A stretch of 64,000 nucleotides of DNA from Sorghum bicolor. Lineage: Eukaryota; Streptophyta; Magnoliopsida; Poales; Poaceae. Made by a program: the position numbers and the translations under genes. Positions 21,998 to 33,924 of the stretch are shown one piece after another (the stretch's first letter is position 1; the number at the start of each line of letters is the position of its first letter). The DNA lies in contig NC_012873.2 of assembly GCF_000003195.3 (NCBI RefSeq), forward strand, positions 67,961,615-68,025,614, written 5' to 3'. The notes beneath the pieces were generated by a model. The model worked only from the letters and a program-made list of their open reading frames with translations, was not told the DNA's origin and searched no databases.

Positions 21998-22928
21998 GAG
22001 TTCTGCTCCGGTGCTCCTTTTCTAAAAATCTTTGTGAATCTTAAAGCCAACGCAGTTAATACGGTTAAGGGTAAATACCAGGTAAACTCGAGATTTTGCA
22101 TGGCTGAATGCGTGGTGATAGAAAATATCTCCTAACTCGAGATTTTTTGCATCTGCTAATCTCGAGATTTTGCATCTCCTAATCGCACGGAATAGTATGG
22201 CGTGGGTAGTCCATGGCTTCAGCCTCTTCACGCAACAAATCTCATGTTTTGATCTAGAACTAGAAAAGCAAACAAGAAACAGATTTAGGTGAAACAAAAA
22301 ACACACGAGGAAGATTAATTGATAGACATGCCAGGGATTTCAATTTCGTTTTTTGATTTTTTGTCACCCTCAAAATCACTAAAATTCGTAAATTTTCACA
22401 TTGTAGGGACCCAAGAAAGGAATTTGTTTTTTATGTAGATCTAAACAAAACAAAATTTTAGAAGAATATGTAACATAAACAATAAAAATGAGTAAGAATT
22501 ATATATACACAATAAACCACATGAGTAATGTGAAATTTTGGAGATTTTTTTTGGGTCACCTCCAAAATCCCTAAAACTTCGGCAAAATTTTGAACCTAGG
22601 ACATGCTAGCCTTTTTCTAATGAAACATTTTACTCTACTTGTTGGTATGTTGTACCAGCTTATTGTTTATAATAATTAGCATTGAATTATGTTTACAGAA
22701 GTAGGAGTACAACAATATATAACATGTAACATTTAACAAATGCTCAGAATTAGATCCTGACGAAAATAGTGAGAGGCTGATTTGCATGCAAGCATGCATG
22801 CAGAACGGCCTAGAGTTGGATAAGAATGAAATCAATTGTTTACTTTATGGATCCACCCCTAACCACATTAACTACTTTTGCTTTGAGATTCACAAAATTT
22901 TTTGTTAGGGAGTACCGGAGCAGAACTC
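21998..22928. mobile_element. 931 bp non-autonomous MULE
   Basis: Long terminal inverted repeats (about 65 bp, outermost GAGTTCTGCTCCGG) are flanked by an exact 9 bp duplication AATTTTGAA (21989-21997 and 22929-22937), the Mutator-superfamily hallmark. The interior is AT-rich and lacks a transposase. Its termini match those of the larger element in SPPL intron 1. Confidence 0.85.
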
Positions 22929-22937
22929 AATTTTGAA

Positions 22938-23995
22938 TGCTTCAATACATTTTAACATAAAAGGTCAAAGTTAACGAAAGTGACCTATAATGTGCGGAAT
23001 TTGTCAAATGGCTCTTGCTTGTGCTTTCTTTTGTGGGGAGGGATGATTGACTATATGTATCTTTTTTACTTAGCGGATAAGGTTGGATAATAAAATTTAG
23101 CCCATCGTCACCCCAATGCATGACACGATGAGTATTAGGCAGAATCATACACTCATACATATATACAATACATGTGTATAAGTGTATACTCATCATAACC
23201 TTATGAGTACAATCTCGCTGTTAACGGATAGTATATGATAACAATACGAGCGCCCGTGTTAAGTCGATAACTTGAATTCAGAAGAACAGGTTCTATCACA
23301 AGAAGTCCAACTAGCTGACATACACTCAGTTCACACAGTTTCTTTTTTTTTCAAGAACGCGTATTTTCTCAGTTCACACAGTATAGTTATACGATATGCC
23401 AGCCACGATATAATACACCTTTAGGCTTATTAAACACATTCATAAATTGGAGCTTGTAGTATATGCTTATAAGCGCCCAATGACTGATTGTATATATTGC
23501 ATTATATTGGCGCCGGCCTATAGCTCTTAAACTACTACCGAGCATTTTGGAATTTTTGTGCACAAGCAGAATTGTTTAGTTGTATTTGTAAATGATCACT
23601 TTATTATGCATATGTTTGCATGGTTGGGATAAGTATAGTTTATAGTATTATAGAAGGAAAAAATAGTTAGTGAGAGGTCTCTTTCAGAGTAGGGAATGGG
23701 CGGCAATGGCTCTGCTCCACTATACTCTGTGTGTGTGTGTGTTTTTTTTTTTTTTTGGCGGCACTCATGTCCTGCCAAGTATGTAAGATGGCATGCTCTT
23801 ATCAGTTAGTGATGATGTCACGTTTCTGGTCTAGCGAACGTACAGCAAGCACCATCAAAAAGAAAAGAACAGCGAGTGTGTGTGTTACAGTAGCCATTGC
23901 TCAATTTTCATTTTTTTTAAAAAAATCATGCATATGTATGAACTGATTTCTTATATGCTTCATTCAAAGAAAAAAATACGAACCACACAGTACAG
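22938..23995. other. Spacer without recognised gene
   Basis: AT-rich sequence with a (GT)n-poly(T) tract at about 23728-23756. No coding or complete mobile feature was recognised. Confidence 0.4.
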
Positions 23996-25560
23996 ACCCT
24001 CCAGCACAGACCTAACCAACTGAACGTGCACAGAAAGAATACATCAACACAGGGCTATCAACCAAGGAGGTGAGACCGTGGTGGCAAAGCATCCACCGAG
24101 AAGCGACAAGACGATGGCAGCAAAGCAACCGTTAGGGTCAGCATGGCGGCAAAGCATCCGGAGACAACGCGACAAAGTATCTCCAAGAGGGCATGCCATC
24201 ACACACTCAGCAACAACTACATGAGCGGGGATCCTGAGGTGACGTAGGTGGCAAAGTATCTGCGAAGCAGCGACGACGACAAAGCATCCGTCAGCGACAA
24301 CGGCAAAGTATCCACTGCGAATAAATAAACAACAATAGCAACACCAAGAAGGTTGGACAGACCAATGCGAAGAGGAGTTTGAAGCACACACACAAGCACA
24401 ACTAGAAGGAACAACTTTGGCTAGAGAGGTATGAGAAGGGTTGCATAAGTGCTCCAACGATGCCTTTAGGAAGGAAATTGACATCGATAGACATCAACAA
24501 CGCTGGAAGAAGCACTGAGATAGGACTTTCAATCCCAACCTGCCCCAAATGCACAGACACTTCGACGACACCTTCAAGAAGGTAGATGACGCAGGGTATG
24601 CCACCGCCGCCGGTCCCGTGGAACTGGGCAGGGTTTTCACCAAGAGACTATATGCCAAGAGAAGCAGGCCACCCGTGTCACCCGGTCAGTGGCACCAATA
24701 GCAAAGGGCCAAAGCTGCTAGCCCAGGCACCATGACTGCAACACCTCCACACCATCACAATAGCTACCAAGCGCCCGCAACAGCCACGTAGAGGGTCGCC
24801 ACAACAGCCCATGGACAAGGAGCCCGTCGCCCGCCAGCCAGAGAAATGAGCACGCCTAGCCAGCCAAGGCTATAATTAGGTAGCCGTGCAGCCCATCCTG
24901 TCGCCGCCCCAGTCCCCAGCAGCCACCGACATCTCCAGCAGGCGTATGCCATAGACTCCTGGCCAAATCTGATCTACCACAACAAAACATAGGCAGGCAC
25001 CCCACCCTAAGCCCCTATAGCCATTGGCGCCCCTGGCGGATGCAGGCTGCCGGTCCCTAGACGGATTGAAGTAGGGACAAGTGTGTGGCCTAACTAGAAC
25101 ACCGCCGCCCTAGGCCTCTACAGCCCCGCAGGTCGTCGATCCTCGATTAGATCTGGCCATCTGCGACTCGGGCAGGCAGCCCCTATGGGCGCACGCAAGG
25201 ACGACGGGCGCAGCCCGTAGGCCCCTGGCCGGATCTTGCTTGACGCGACAGAGCTGGAAGGTGTGGGTGCGGACGAAGAGAAAGGAGCATGGGAAGGTGG
25301 AGGCGCTAGATCCGGCCCAGGGAGGCCCGGATATGTCTGGCTGATCGCCCATCCATGCTGGAGCTAAGGGGGTGAGGAGGGGAGAAGGGGAGGAGTGAGG
25401 TGTAAGAAGGGGGGTACAGACGACACCCTTTTTTTGGGGCCGCCGCCGTAGCGTGCCTGAGGGCGACGACAGCGGATGGAGAAGAGCCGAAGAGGGGGCG
25501 CCCTAGGGTGGCGGCACAGTCGTCTCGAGCCACGTGTTGGGAGCGCTCGGAGAGGAATGG
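23996..25560. repeat. GC-rich degenerate repeat block (probable non-coding retroelement remnant)
   Basis: The block begins with an irregular array of the phrase GGCAAAGCATCC/GGCAAAGTATCC at 24085-24320. It continues with proline/alanine-rich sequence that is open on minus in short pieces only. The style resembles non-autonomous retroelement interiors of grasses, but no LTR, polyprotein or target duplication was found. Classification is uncertain. Confidence 0.35.
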
Positions 25561-26568
25561 TTGTATGATAGACGTTTCATGTTTTTAGGGTCGAACTTAA
25601 GTCTATTTTTCTAGAGAATGAGTTATATCTGTAATCACATATGAGACTATGAAAGTGATTTTTCAAGGTAAATTCCAGATCTTTATGTTTCCAAACTAGA
25701 CGTTTTTAAAGTTGTTTATTATGGTCAATGTTTTAAAATGTGACCAATTGTTGAAGAGTTTAGTATTTAGGACCAACTAGACTCTACATTGTATAAAAAA
25801 AGACTCTACACATGTACTATCTGCGGGTGCAGGCTTCCAGCAACCAAAAGCCCAAAAGCACTCCAATTAATAATCGGGAGAAAATCCACTACATGGACAA
25901 AGGGGGGAAAATAGGCATTGAGTTGTGTCGCTGGGCCTTCATGGAAACATGGTTGGCTATTTGAGCCCAAATATTGCAGGCCCATCATCTTTTGTCACAC
26001 CAACCAGCAAGCCCATCTTCAAGGATTTGTTGAATTTGTTGATCATTTAATAGTGTTTCTGTCTCACAATAAATTAATAAATAATACTTTCAACCATGAC
26101 TTTTTAGCCAAACGAACAGACTTTCATGTATTAGTACAGATATAGTATTTCAACTAATTAAAAAATGATCATTTTAGGTTTATGGAACAGGCAGGACTCA
26201 TCTATGCATCGATCATATACGAAACAAACAAGAAGATTAATTATGAAAATGTGATTGATTATTTCATTTCAAGATGGAACGGGCCAGCCAAATTTGGGCC
26301 GATTGGCCAAGCAATGCTGCGCAACATGCAATTTGTTTTATTTCTATGTGGATAAGAGAAGATGGAATTAGCAAAACCTAACAGTATATGAATGGTACAA
26401 ATTACATACTGTAGTACTAAGATTAGAAGGGTACATATATACTATTTCTATTTTTTAAAATATATATATGAGTTTCTTTAAATATATATTTTATTTCTAT
26501 TTTTTTCTCTTGTACTATTTTTGATATTTTTATATCAAAAAAGCCTGCCGCTTTATGTTCCCCTATAT
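25561..26568. other. AT-rich spacer with transposon-end repeat
   Basis: Includes a copy of the dispersed repeat seen at 19640 (26020-26127, 'aataatactttcaaccatga', 'agccaaacgaacagac'). The rest is AT-rich with no recognised gene. Confidence 0.4.
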
Positions 26569-26575
26569 AATTTTT

Positions 26576-27384
26576 AGAGTAAAGTCCACCACCGGTCCTT
26601 AAAATTGTATTAATGTGTCATCCCGGTCCCTAAACTCGCAAATCGACCATTTAGGTCCTCGAACTTGCTCGTCTGTATCATCTCAGTCCCTAAACTTGTT
26701 TAATTGTGTCATCTCGGTCCCTAAACTTAGAAATCACCCGTTTAAGTCCTCAAATTTGTTCAGTTGTGTCATCCAGGTCCCTAAACTTGATTTTAAGTCT
26801 CATCTGGGTCAAAACAAAGTGATCTAAAAACTCTATATTAAAAATAATTCATAACTTTTTGATATGTACTCGAATGAAGACAAACTTTATATCAAAGTTG
26901 TAGCCCTTAATGCGTTCTACAACTTTATAGTTGAAATGTTTTTTATTTAAAGTCGTTTCATATCACAAAATTTAATTTTAAATTTTAAATTTCTAGATCT
27001 AAAAACTTTCAAAAAATATTTTGGGACCCCAAAAGATTTCAATTTAAAAACTTTTCAACTACAAAGTTGTAGATCGCATTGCTTACTACAAATTTGATAT
27101 AAAGTTTATCTTTATTTGAGTTCATATGAAAAAGTTATGAATTATTTTCCTATATAGAGTTTTTAGATTCGCCCTGCTTTGATCCGGATGAGACTTAAAA
27201 ACAAGTTTAGGGACTGGGATGACACAACTGAACAAGTTTGATGACCTATATGGGAGATTTCTAAGTTTAGGGACTAGGTTGACACAGCTGAACAAATTTA
27301 GATACCTAAACAATCGTTTTGTGAGTTTAAGGACCGGGATGACACACCCAAACAAGTTTAGGGACCGGTGACGGACTTTACTCT
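26576..27384. mobile_element. DNA transposon built of mirrored 'ggtccctaaactt' repeats
   Basis: The termini AGAGTAAAGTCC and GGACTTTACTCT are inverted and flanked by AATTTTT (26569-26575 and 27385-27391). The left arm holds tandem units of about 57 bp containing 'ggtccctaaactt'; the right arm holds the same units inverted. The central part also mirrors ('aaaactctatattaaaaata' near 26828 against 'tatatagagtttttagat' near 27150). The element can form a long stem. No transposase is encoded. Confidence 0.75.
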
Positions 27385-27391
27385 AATTTTT

Positions 27392-27969
27392 ATATATGTC
27401 CATGGCTTTTCCTTTTTGTTAGCTCTTGTGATGGATCCGCCTGACGAATGACGATGTTTATAGGGCAATCATTGCTGAATGAGCCCTTATTATGAGACAA
27501 ATTAAATAATTCGCTAGAGGGTGGTAGGCTTAAGCTCCCAACAAGAAGGTAAGGCGGCATTCCTCCCGGCCCTTTGCAAATTATAAATCTCATTTGTCGG
27601 CCCAAAACATTAATCTTTTGATTGCCCTGTGTGCTTGGTAATGATCACTAGGCATGGCATGCCGGCCGGCCAAGCTTTTTAGTCCCAACAAAGCCAGGCC
27701 AGACATCATCCTCTTATTATATATGCACCATGCATCATGTCAGCTCAAAACTACAGTTCCGTAATTTGCATGTATATGTACATCTCAACAAAGAGTGGTG
27801 AACAAATGTACTAGAGTACCAGTTGCTGCAGCATGCTGTAACCTTCTTCTGATACTATTGTTACATGCATAAATACAGAAATTTATTTATTTCAAACATG
27901 GATGGATTCACTAGCTATAGGTGGCCATAAGGCCCGAGGCACATGAGTATGGCATCTCACGCTTTGTCG
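27392..27969. other. Spacer without recognised feature
   Basis: Mixed-composition non-coding sequence. I see no gene or transposon boundary. Confidence 0.35.
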
Positions 27970-28150
27970 CTTTGGCTCCGTTTACCAAGACTAAAAACTA
28001 GGTAATCGAGCCACATGAGTTTTATGGAGATAAAACTTTTTCATCTGATCAAACTCCTTCAATGATCATGCCAAGTTAGCAATTTTACTTATGTGACACA
28101 CCCTATTTAATGTGCATGACACTCTCATAAAACATGCATTAAGACTAGCC
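27970..28150 (-). mobile_element. Degenerate MITE (GGCTAGTCTCAAT family)
   Basis: Inverse-orientation relative of 18549-18754: 'ccacatgagttttatggaga', 'atgtgacacaccctatttaa', 'tgcatgacactctcat', ending 'agactagcc' before TAA. The other terminus is eroded. Confidence 0.6.
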
Positions 28151-28326
28151 TAAGTGACTAACTGTAGTACCACTGTAGTGGAGCTCGGAGCCTTAAAATA
28201 GCCCCTCCTCTAGCTCTTTCACTTTTCTCAGTTGTATTTTGCTAGAGCCAAAATTGTTTGTATGCTGCAGTGTCGAACTGAATGCTATGGTGTCCACAAG
28301 GAAAAGAGCCAGAACCTCATAAAAGC

Positions 28327-28585
28327 TACTCTTTCTGACCCTAAAAGAGTGTCATTCACGTTTTTTGAGAATTTTAACTTTGACCAAATATACGGAGTAT
28401 GTAACAAAATATTAATATTTACGATGCATAATTAGTGTCATTAGATAATTTATTAATATATTTTCATAATAAACTTATTTAGAGATATAAATATTATTAA
28501 TATTTTTTTATAAACCTAGTTAAAATTAAAAAAGATTGGCTGACAGGGATCTTACAGTGACATTCTTTTAGAGATAGAGGGAGTA
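28327..28585. mobile_element. Stowaway-like MITE
   Basis: The ends 'tactctttctgaccctaaaa' and 'tttagagatagagggagta' are degenerate Stowaway termini. The interior is AT-rich. Confidence 0.55.
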
Positions 28586-29054
28586 CGCCAAATGAGACCT
28601 TAGGATGAGAAGACTAGATATATTCTCAGTTCTCATATTTATATACTAATATATATCTAGTTAGATTAAACCTGTGTGGCGTGCATCAGCTTCGTCACTG
28701 CGGCTGTCTTTTTTTTCTCTCTTTTAATCGCTTTATCTCTCGCCTAGCTTTGTTTTGATCGGATGCAACATCGCTGTTAACTTGTTATCACTTCCCTGTT
28801 AAGACTTCGAATGCCACTTTATTTTCTTCTACTCCATTGACTTGCTAGATGCCATAGCTTGTTGCCACCATTTCATTTTATTTTATTTTTATTTAATTTC
28901 TCCGCCCTCCTCTTCTTTCCCTCTTAGCTTGCCTATTGGTGATCCAGTTAATTAATAATAATGCGTTGACTCGGTACATCTGATTTGCTAGCTTTTGCAC
29001 ATGCGCGGTTCTTCAGCGATGCAGTACAACAGTAAGAATTTTAGAGGAAAACTA

Positions 29055-29390
29055 AGCGCCTGTTTGGTACAGCTCACAACAGCTTCATGAGCTGTTGTGG
29101 GCTGTTTGTTTTTTCTTTTGCCAAACACTTATTTGCAAAACAGCTTCATGGGTGAAGCTGTTTTTCTCCTCCTCTCACAAAGACATAAGTTGGATGAAGT
29201 TAGAAAAAAGTAGCTTATTGCAGCTTCTCCCTTATTTCTCTCTCTCAACTATACATGGAGTAGTTGATGAAGCTATTTTGCCAAACACTTTTTCCAAAAC
29301 AGCTCAGCTTCATCTAGAAAGTCACTCATGAAGCTATTTTCTAAAAAAAACAGCTTTACTAGTGAAGTTGAGCTGTGTCAAACAAGTCCT
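29055..29390. mobile_element. MITE rich in AGCTTCATGAGCTG-type inverted motifs
   Basis: Begins GCGCCTGTTTGGTACAGCTC after TAA and ends GAGCTGTGTCAAACAAGTCC before TAA, so inverted termini carry a probable 3 bp target duplication. The interior repeats 'aaaacagcttcatg' in both orientations. Remnants of the family lie at 836-1260. Confidence 0.6.
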
Positions 29391-29600
29391 AATTTTTAAG
29401 GTTGGACCTCATGTAAACTTTCCGTTGTGTGTATTCTCTCTCTTCCGGTCCTGTATTTTTCCTCATCCAAAAGCAACATTGGAAATTATCTACATTATGT
29501 ATTCTTGTAGGATTGCAAGATTTGTGCAACTCTAATCATGTATTTTTCCAGAGGAGGCCTAAATAATTTACTTAAGCCGGTGGTTTCATTATCATTTGTA

Positions 29601-29758
29601 CTACTCCCTCTGTTCCAATTTTGATCTCTATTCCAAATTATATGTTGTTCTATCTTTTTAAGTACGTATATCTAGACATAGCGTATATCTTTTTTATAGC
29701 AAAAAAACTTGTATACTTTAAAAATAAAATGACTTATAATTTGAAACGAGGTGGTATG
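29601..29758. mobile_element. Stowaway-like MITE
   Basis: The left end 'tactccctctgttcca' is a good Stowaway terminus; the right end 'tttgaaacgaggtggta' is degenerate. About 158 bp and AT-rich. Confidence 0.55.
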
Positions 29759-30647
29759 CAATATTTAAGTCAATACCATTTGCATATATAATAATAAAAG
29801 TGGCTGTACGAAAATATGTATTGCGTTCTTGTCATGATCCAGCTGCCACTTGCCCGGCAGAGCAGTATACATAGCCGTGCTTTTCATAGATATCGCCAAA
29901 AGTCCAATGCATCATTTCACTTTGTTCAAAAGGTAGAGGGGACAAAGGGGTTGTTTATTAGGAGAGGATTACGGTACACACCCGACCCTTCCTGCTATCT
30001 CTACACAAAAGATGCAAGCTAATAAGATTACCCTGCTAGCTTTTCATCAATGCTATATAGTGCCTTTTGAGACATGCGTTCTTCCTCCACATGCCTAATT
30101 TATCATCTCAACTGATTTGGAGGCATTCTTGGGTGCAAAGCAATGGTGATCCCTCTGGCTGCTACTCCTTAATTAGTTCTGTTGCAGTTTTATTTACTTT
30201 TTTTATTAAGGTAAAAAAAATCCACGTATTGATGCAAAAAGTAAAAAAAAAACGGAAAATAATATATAGAACAAGAACAACACTAGCAACACAAGCTATG
30301 ATGACGACATGGGAAACAAAGGGTCACCAAATTAAACAAGCTGCAACAACGAAACAATTGCATATAATGGGTTCTCCAAAGTGATGCCTTCGGATGTTGA
30401 CAGCGTCGAAGAGAAAATCCATGTAAGATTTTTCAACCGAGAAATTAAACCCCGAGCAGAATAGAGATAGACTTCACGGTGATATGAGAAAAATAAAGTG
30501 AAAAATGTCACCACTATCAGCTTCAGCATGAAGCCGCAGCCCGGAGACCACACGTGCTGCTAATTAACCCAAATTAAAGCAAGGTCCTTAGCAGGAGACC
30601 TAAACCAACATTGAAACCTTTTTGCATTCGTAATTGTATATTTATGT
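29759..30647. other. Spacer without recognised gene
   Basis: AT-rich, with runs of A around 30216-30256. Short open frames show no similarity that I recognise. Confidence 0.4.
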
Positions 30648-30650
30648 TTA

Positions 30651-30789
30651 GGTCTTGTTTGGATGTAGTCGGATTCGCATCAATCCACATGTGCTGGAGT
30701 GGGTTGGAGTGGAAATTGAATTAAATTTCACCCCAATCCACTCCAACACATGTGGATTGATACGAATTCGACTACATCCAAACAATGCC
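30651..30789. mobile_element. 139 bp near-palindromic fold-back MITE
   Basis: The left arm (GGTCTTGTTTGGATGTAGTC onward) and right arm are inverse complements over almost the whole length, leaving a loop of only a few bases near 30716-30728. TTA flanks both sides (30648-30650 and 30790-30792), as for Tourist elements. A transcript crossing it would form a hairpin of about 65 bp. Confidence 0.8.
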
Positions 30790-30874
30790 TTAAGTGATTG
30801 CTCGCCACACGCGACCACACTGCTGGATTTCGTCAGATTTAGTTGTATTGTCAAAATATTACCCAAACAAGACT

Positions 30875-31275
30875 TCTAAGTAAAGAGTGAAAATTCAGAT
30901 CATGTGGCGTGCTTTCACGGTAGTAACAAACTAACAATTAACGAGTCATGGTTAAAGAAGAATTCGAATTGAAAAATTTTGAACAAAAATTACGTTCCCT
31001 TGCAGGCGACTAGCCGAGTGTCCACGTCCAACTTTCTCCTGCTATTTAAGATAAATAGGAGTATCATCTAGCTTTTGTGTCTGTCGGTGGTTCATTCAGC
31101 TCTATATTTTTTTTTCTCTCGAGTTGAAGCAACTAACAAGGAAGAGGATCTTTATTTGTCAAGTACGTGTACTTTGATGCATGACGCCTCTGTAGCACGA
31201 TAGAGAAAGGACACGTATTTAAGCATGAAAAAAAAATGCAGTTTAACAAAGCCTCCACGTTTTTACTAGTTAGAT
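30875..31275. repeat. Local direct repeat, copy 1
   Basis: Shares ordered blocks with 34860-35230: 'tttctcctgct', 'ataggagtatcatc', 'ctgtcggtggt', 'gattcagctcta', 'gaagaggat', 'tttgatgcatgac', 'gcacgatag', 'agcatgaaa', 'aaatgcagtttaac'. Divergence includes many indels. The pair flanks the LINE fragment and the solo LTR. Non-coding. Confidence 0.7.
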
Positions 31276-31449
31276 TCCTAACAGAGGCTCCACGTTGACA
31301 CGCTAGAGACAATATCCAAAATAAATCAGAAAATAGAAAGATTTAGCCACCTATTTATTTTCTAGATAATTATTACTCACCTATGTGTTGTTAAGGGATC
31401 ATTTTTCATGGTTTTAAAACATAACATACACATAAACTATAATTTTTGA

Positions 31450-31620
31450 TAAATTTACACTGCTTCCATTCCACATTAATTCATTTTAGTTTTTCTAGGT
31501 ACATTATTTTTTGGCTATGTTCTTAAATATACACACTATGTCTGGATACATAGTAAAAAGTTATTTACTATGTATCTAAAACAATCGAAACAATTAATAA
31601 TTTGAGATGAAGGGAGTATA
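31450..31620. mobile_element. Degenerate Stowaway-like MITE
   Basis: Left 'actgcttccattccacatta', right 'aatttgagatgaagggagta', with the interior phrase 'atgtctggatacatagtaa'. Degenerate but recognisable. Confidence 0.45.
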
Positions 31621-32039
31621 TTTTAGTTAGCTAAAATGTTGGCATATATATCTATACTGGTAACAAAATGGTAAGAACTCTACTTTTTATAATAAAACAA
31701 TAACACGGTGTTTCAATACGAAAATTTAAAAATCTTGAGAAGCGCGAGGAGGGGTTTTCATATCCTTGGGAACAAATAATGACTAAGACTCAAATATACT
31801 GTTCTGTTAAGGTTAGCACCGTTAGAGCATCAACATTGGTCAATCGGTGTATGGCAATAAAGAACAACCACCAACTTTAGGAGCCGATTCATCGCAAAGC
31901 AGCTCATACTTCAAGCTATATCATGGGTCTTTTAGTCACATATCGAGATTTAAATGAGCATTTGTGCTATCTTAGTACTTAATTGTGCGGCCTACGATCT
32001 AAAATCTAAATTCATGTAGACATTGTCGGCGCGCTAACT
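31621..32039. other. Spacer without recognised feature
   Basis: AT-rich non-coding sequence upstream of the LINE fragment. The upstream LINE boundary is not resolved. Confidence 0.35.
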
Positions 32040-32850
32040 ACGCAGGTTCTGTGTCATATCTTCAAGTGTGGGCGATCATCCGCGAAGTCGCTATTGACCA
32101 TTTACAGGGGGATCGCTTCGTTTGGCGATGGACTGCGGATGGCAAGTATTCAGCCTCATCAGCCTACAGGGCCTTCTTCGCCGGCTCCATGACGTTGCTA
32201 GGTGCCAGAGAGCTGTGGTGTACCAAAACGTCGACAAGGGTAAAATTCTTCTTCTAGTTGGCCTTACATAATCGTCTTTGGACAGCCGAGTGGCGCAAGA
32301 GGCACGACCTCCAGGACAGCGATGCATGTGTGTTCTGTGCACCGGAAGTGGAGACGTCTGATCACCTATTCACGGGCTGTGTACAAACCAGAGAGCTTTG
32401 GTGCTCGCTGCTAGCGCCTGCTGGTCTACTTGCACTCGCGCCAGATCACACTCAGTCTGCTGCAGTTTGGTGGTTGGGCCAGCGAGCACTGCTAGAGCGA
32501 GCAGCGCGTCCATCGTTTGACTCCCTTGTTTTGCTAATTTCCTGAATCATCTGGAAAGAGAGGAATGACAGGACGTTCGCGCGCTCGGCAGCAGGTGCTT
32601 CGGAGTTGAGGCTTCGAACGATCCAAGAGGCTGATTACTGGCTTCGGGCTGGCTTTCATTCGCTAGTTTTTTTCATAGTTACTTGGTCGCACAATTATGT
32701 TGTAATGTAATCACTAGCAACGGACTCAGTAGCTAGGTGTTCTGTCCAGGGCACACTGGTGGGCTGCTCGCTATCCAGTGTGTGCCTCTCTGTATTTGTT
32801 CGTTCCTCTCTTAATGGAATACGGGTGAAGTCCTGATCGTGAAAAAAAAC
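32040..32850 (+). pseudogene. 5'-truncated L1-type LINE: zinc-binding C-terminus of reverse transcriptase
   Basis: The reading frame gives DRFVWRWTADGKYSASSAYR, then LALHNRLWTAEWRKRH and ACVFCAPEVETSDHLFTGC, the zf-RVT domain found downstream of reverse transcriptase in plant LINEs. The frame is closed by TAG at 32255-32257 and TGA at 32543-32545, both inside the domain. The 3' end is an A-run (32842-32849), as expected of LINE insertion. Most of the element, including the endonuclease and polymerase core, is absent, so it is non-functional. Confidence 0.8.
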
Positions 32851-33524
32851 AAGGTTAAATATTTTAAAATCGGAATCTAAACTTAGGCAAAATAATGATT
32901 ACTATGTGAAAGCCCAAGTTTGGTTTTGGTAATTAATGACACCAAGTTGCTAATGTCTTGTGTTTAAGTGATTTGAGTTAGGCATAGCAACACATATGAT
33001 GAAGGTGCATGGTGGCATGGAAAGGTGGCCACATGATCACAAAGGGATGAAGCATGAAGTGAAGATCATGGTGATAGACGCGGAGCAAAGTTATCAAGGC
33101 AAAGGTATAAACATAGGATTTTACTTTTGCCGGTCTAAGATGAGTAGAGAAGTGATTGATCGGGTTTAGGATAGATAGCCGACTATCAAGAGGGGAAATC
33201 ACGGTCATCTCTCGAATCAAGTGCTACTAGGTCCATATCTTGAGCATATGTATTAGGATCTAGTAAAGTGCTAACTTAACTCCTTTGGTGAAAATGTTTG
33301 TGAAAAGCTAACACACTTGCACTTTGGTGGTGGACACTTGTTGGTGTTAGCACATTTACAAAGGAGGTGGAGTTTCTAGGGTTGAGAGGGGTGTGGGTTC
33401 CTCTCTCCCTCCCGCCGAGCTTGCGAGGCGGGATTCGGCGCTTTTGAGAAAAATAAGTGTATATTTTCTATTGCGCCGGTGGGAAATTTGGAGAAGTCGC
33501 GGGAGTGTTTTCTCACTGAGAAAC

Positions 33525-33865
33525 ACTCACCGGACGCTGAGTGCGGAGGCACCGGACGCTGTCCTCAGAGTCCGGTGTGCTTGACCCTGCTAGGGCTGAG
33601 CATCGGACGCTATCTGAGTACGTCCGGTGGGTTGCGTCCGGTGTGAGGAGGTTTTGCAAGTCTCTCTGCGCATGAGTCCGGTGTGCACCGGACGCGTCCG
33701 GTGTGGACCTGCAGAGCGTCCGGTGTGGACCTGCAGAGCGTCCGGTGATCTGCAGGTGACCGTTAGGATCTGACATGCGAGTTTCAGGACGGACACGTGG
33801 CCAACTCCAGTGCACCGGACGCAGGGAGTTGAGCGTCCGGTGCTCACTTAGTAGCGTCCGGTGCC
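33525..33865. repeat. Array of CACCGGACGC / GCGTCCGGTG motifs in the solo LTR
   Basis: About 14 full or partial copies in both orientations lie in 340 bp, including an 18 bp perfect palindrome CACCGGACGCGTCCGGTG at 33686-33703 and a tandem 'gtggacctgcagagcgtccg' unit. They sit just upstream of the LTR TATA box, where an LTR enhancer would be expected. Confidence 0.75.
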
Positions 33866-33916
33866 CCCGTTTTCAGCCCAGTGAAAACAGCCAACGGCTA
33901 GTTTCTTTGAGGGGCT

Positions 33917-33924
33917 TATAAATA
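33917..33924 (+). promoter_or_regulatory. TATA box of the solo LTR
   Basis: TATAAATA about 1.0 kb into the LTR, downstream of the CCGGACGC array. It is the probable U3/R promoter of the former retrotransposon and could still drive transcription toward 35 kb. Confidence 0.55.

Noticed and set aside
26615..26827. Repetitive peptide frames (VPKL...SSNLFSCVI type)
   Set aside because: Translation of a tandem DNA repeat in a transposon arm, not a repeat protein.
33525..33865. Possible CRISPR-like or satellite array of CCGGACGC motifs
   Set aside because: Irregular spacing, both orientations, eukaryotic LTR context; better explained as LTR enhancer motifs.
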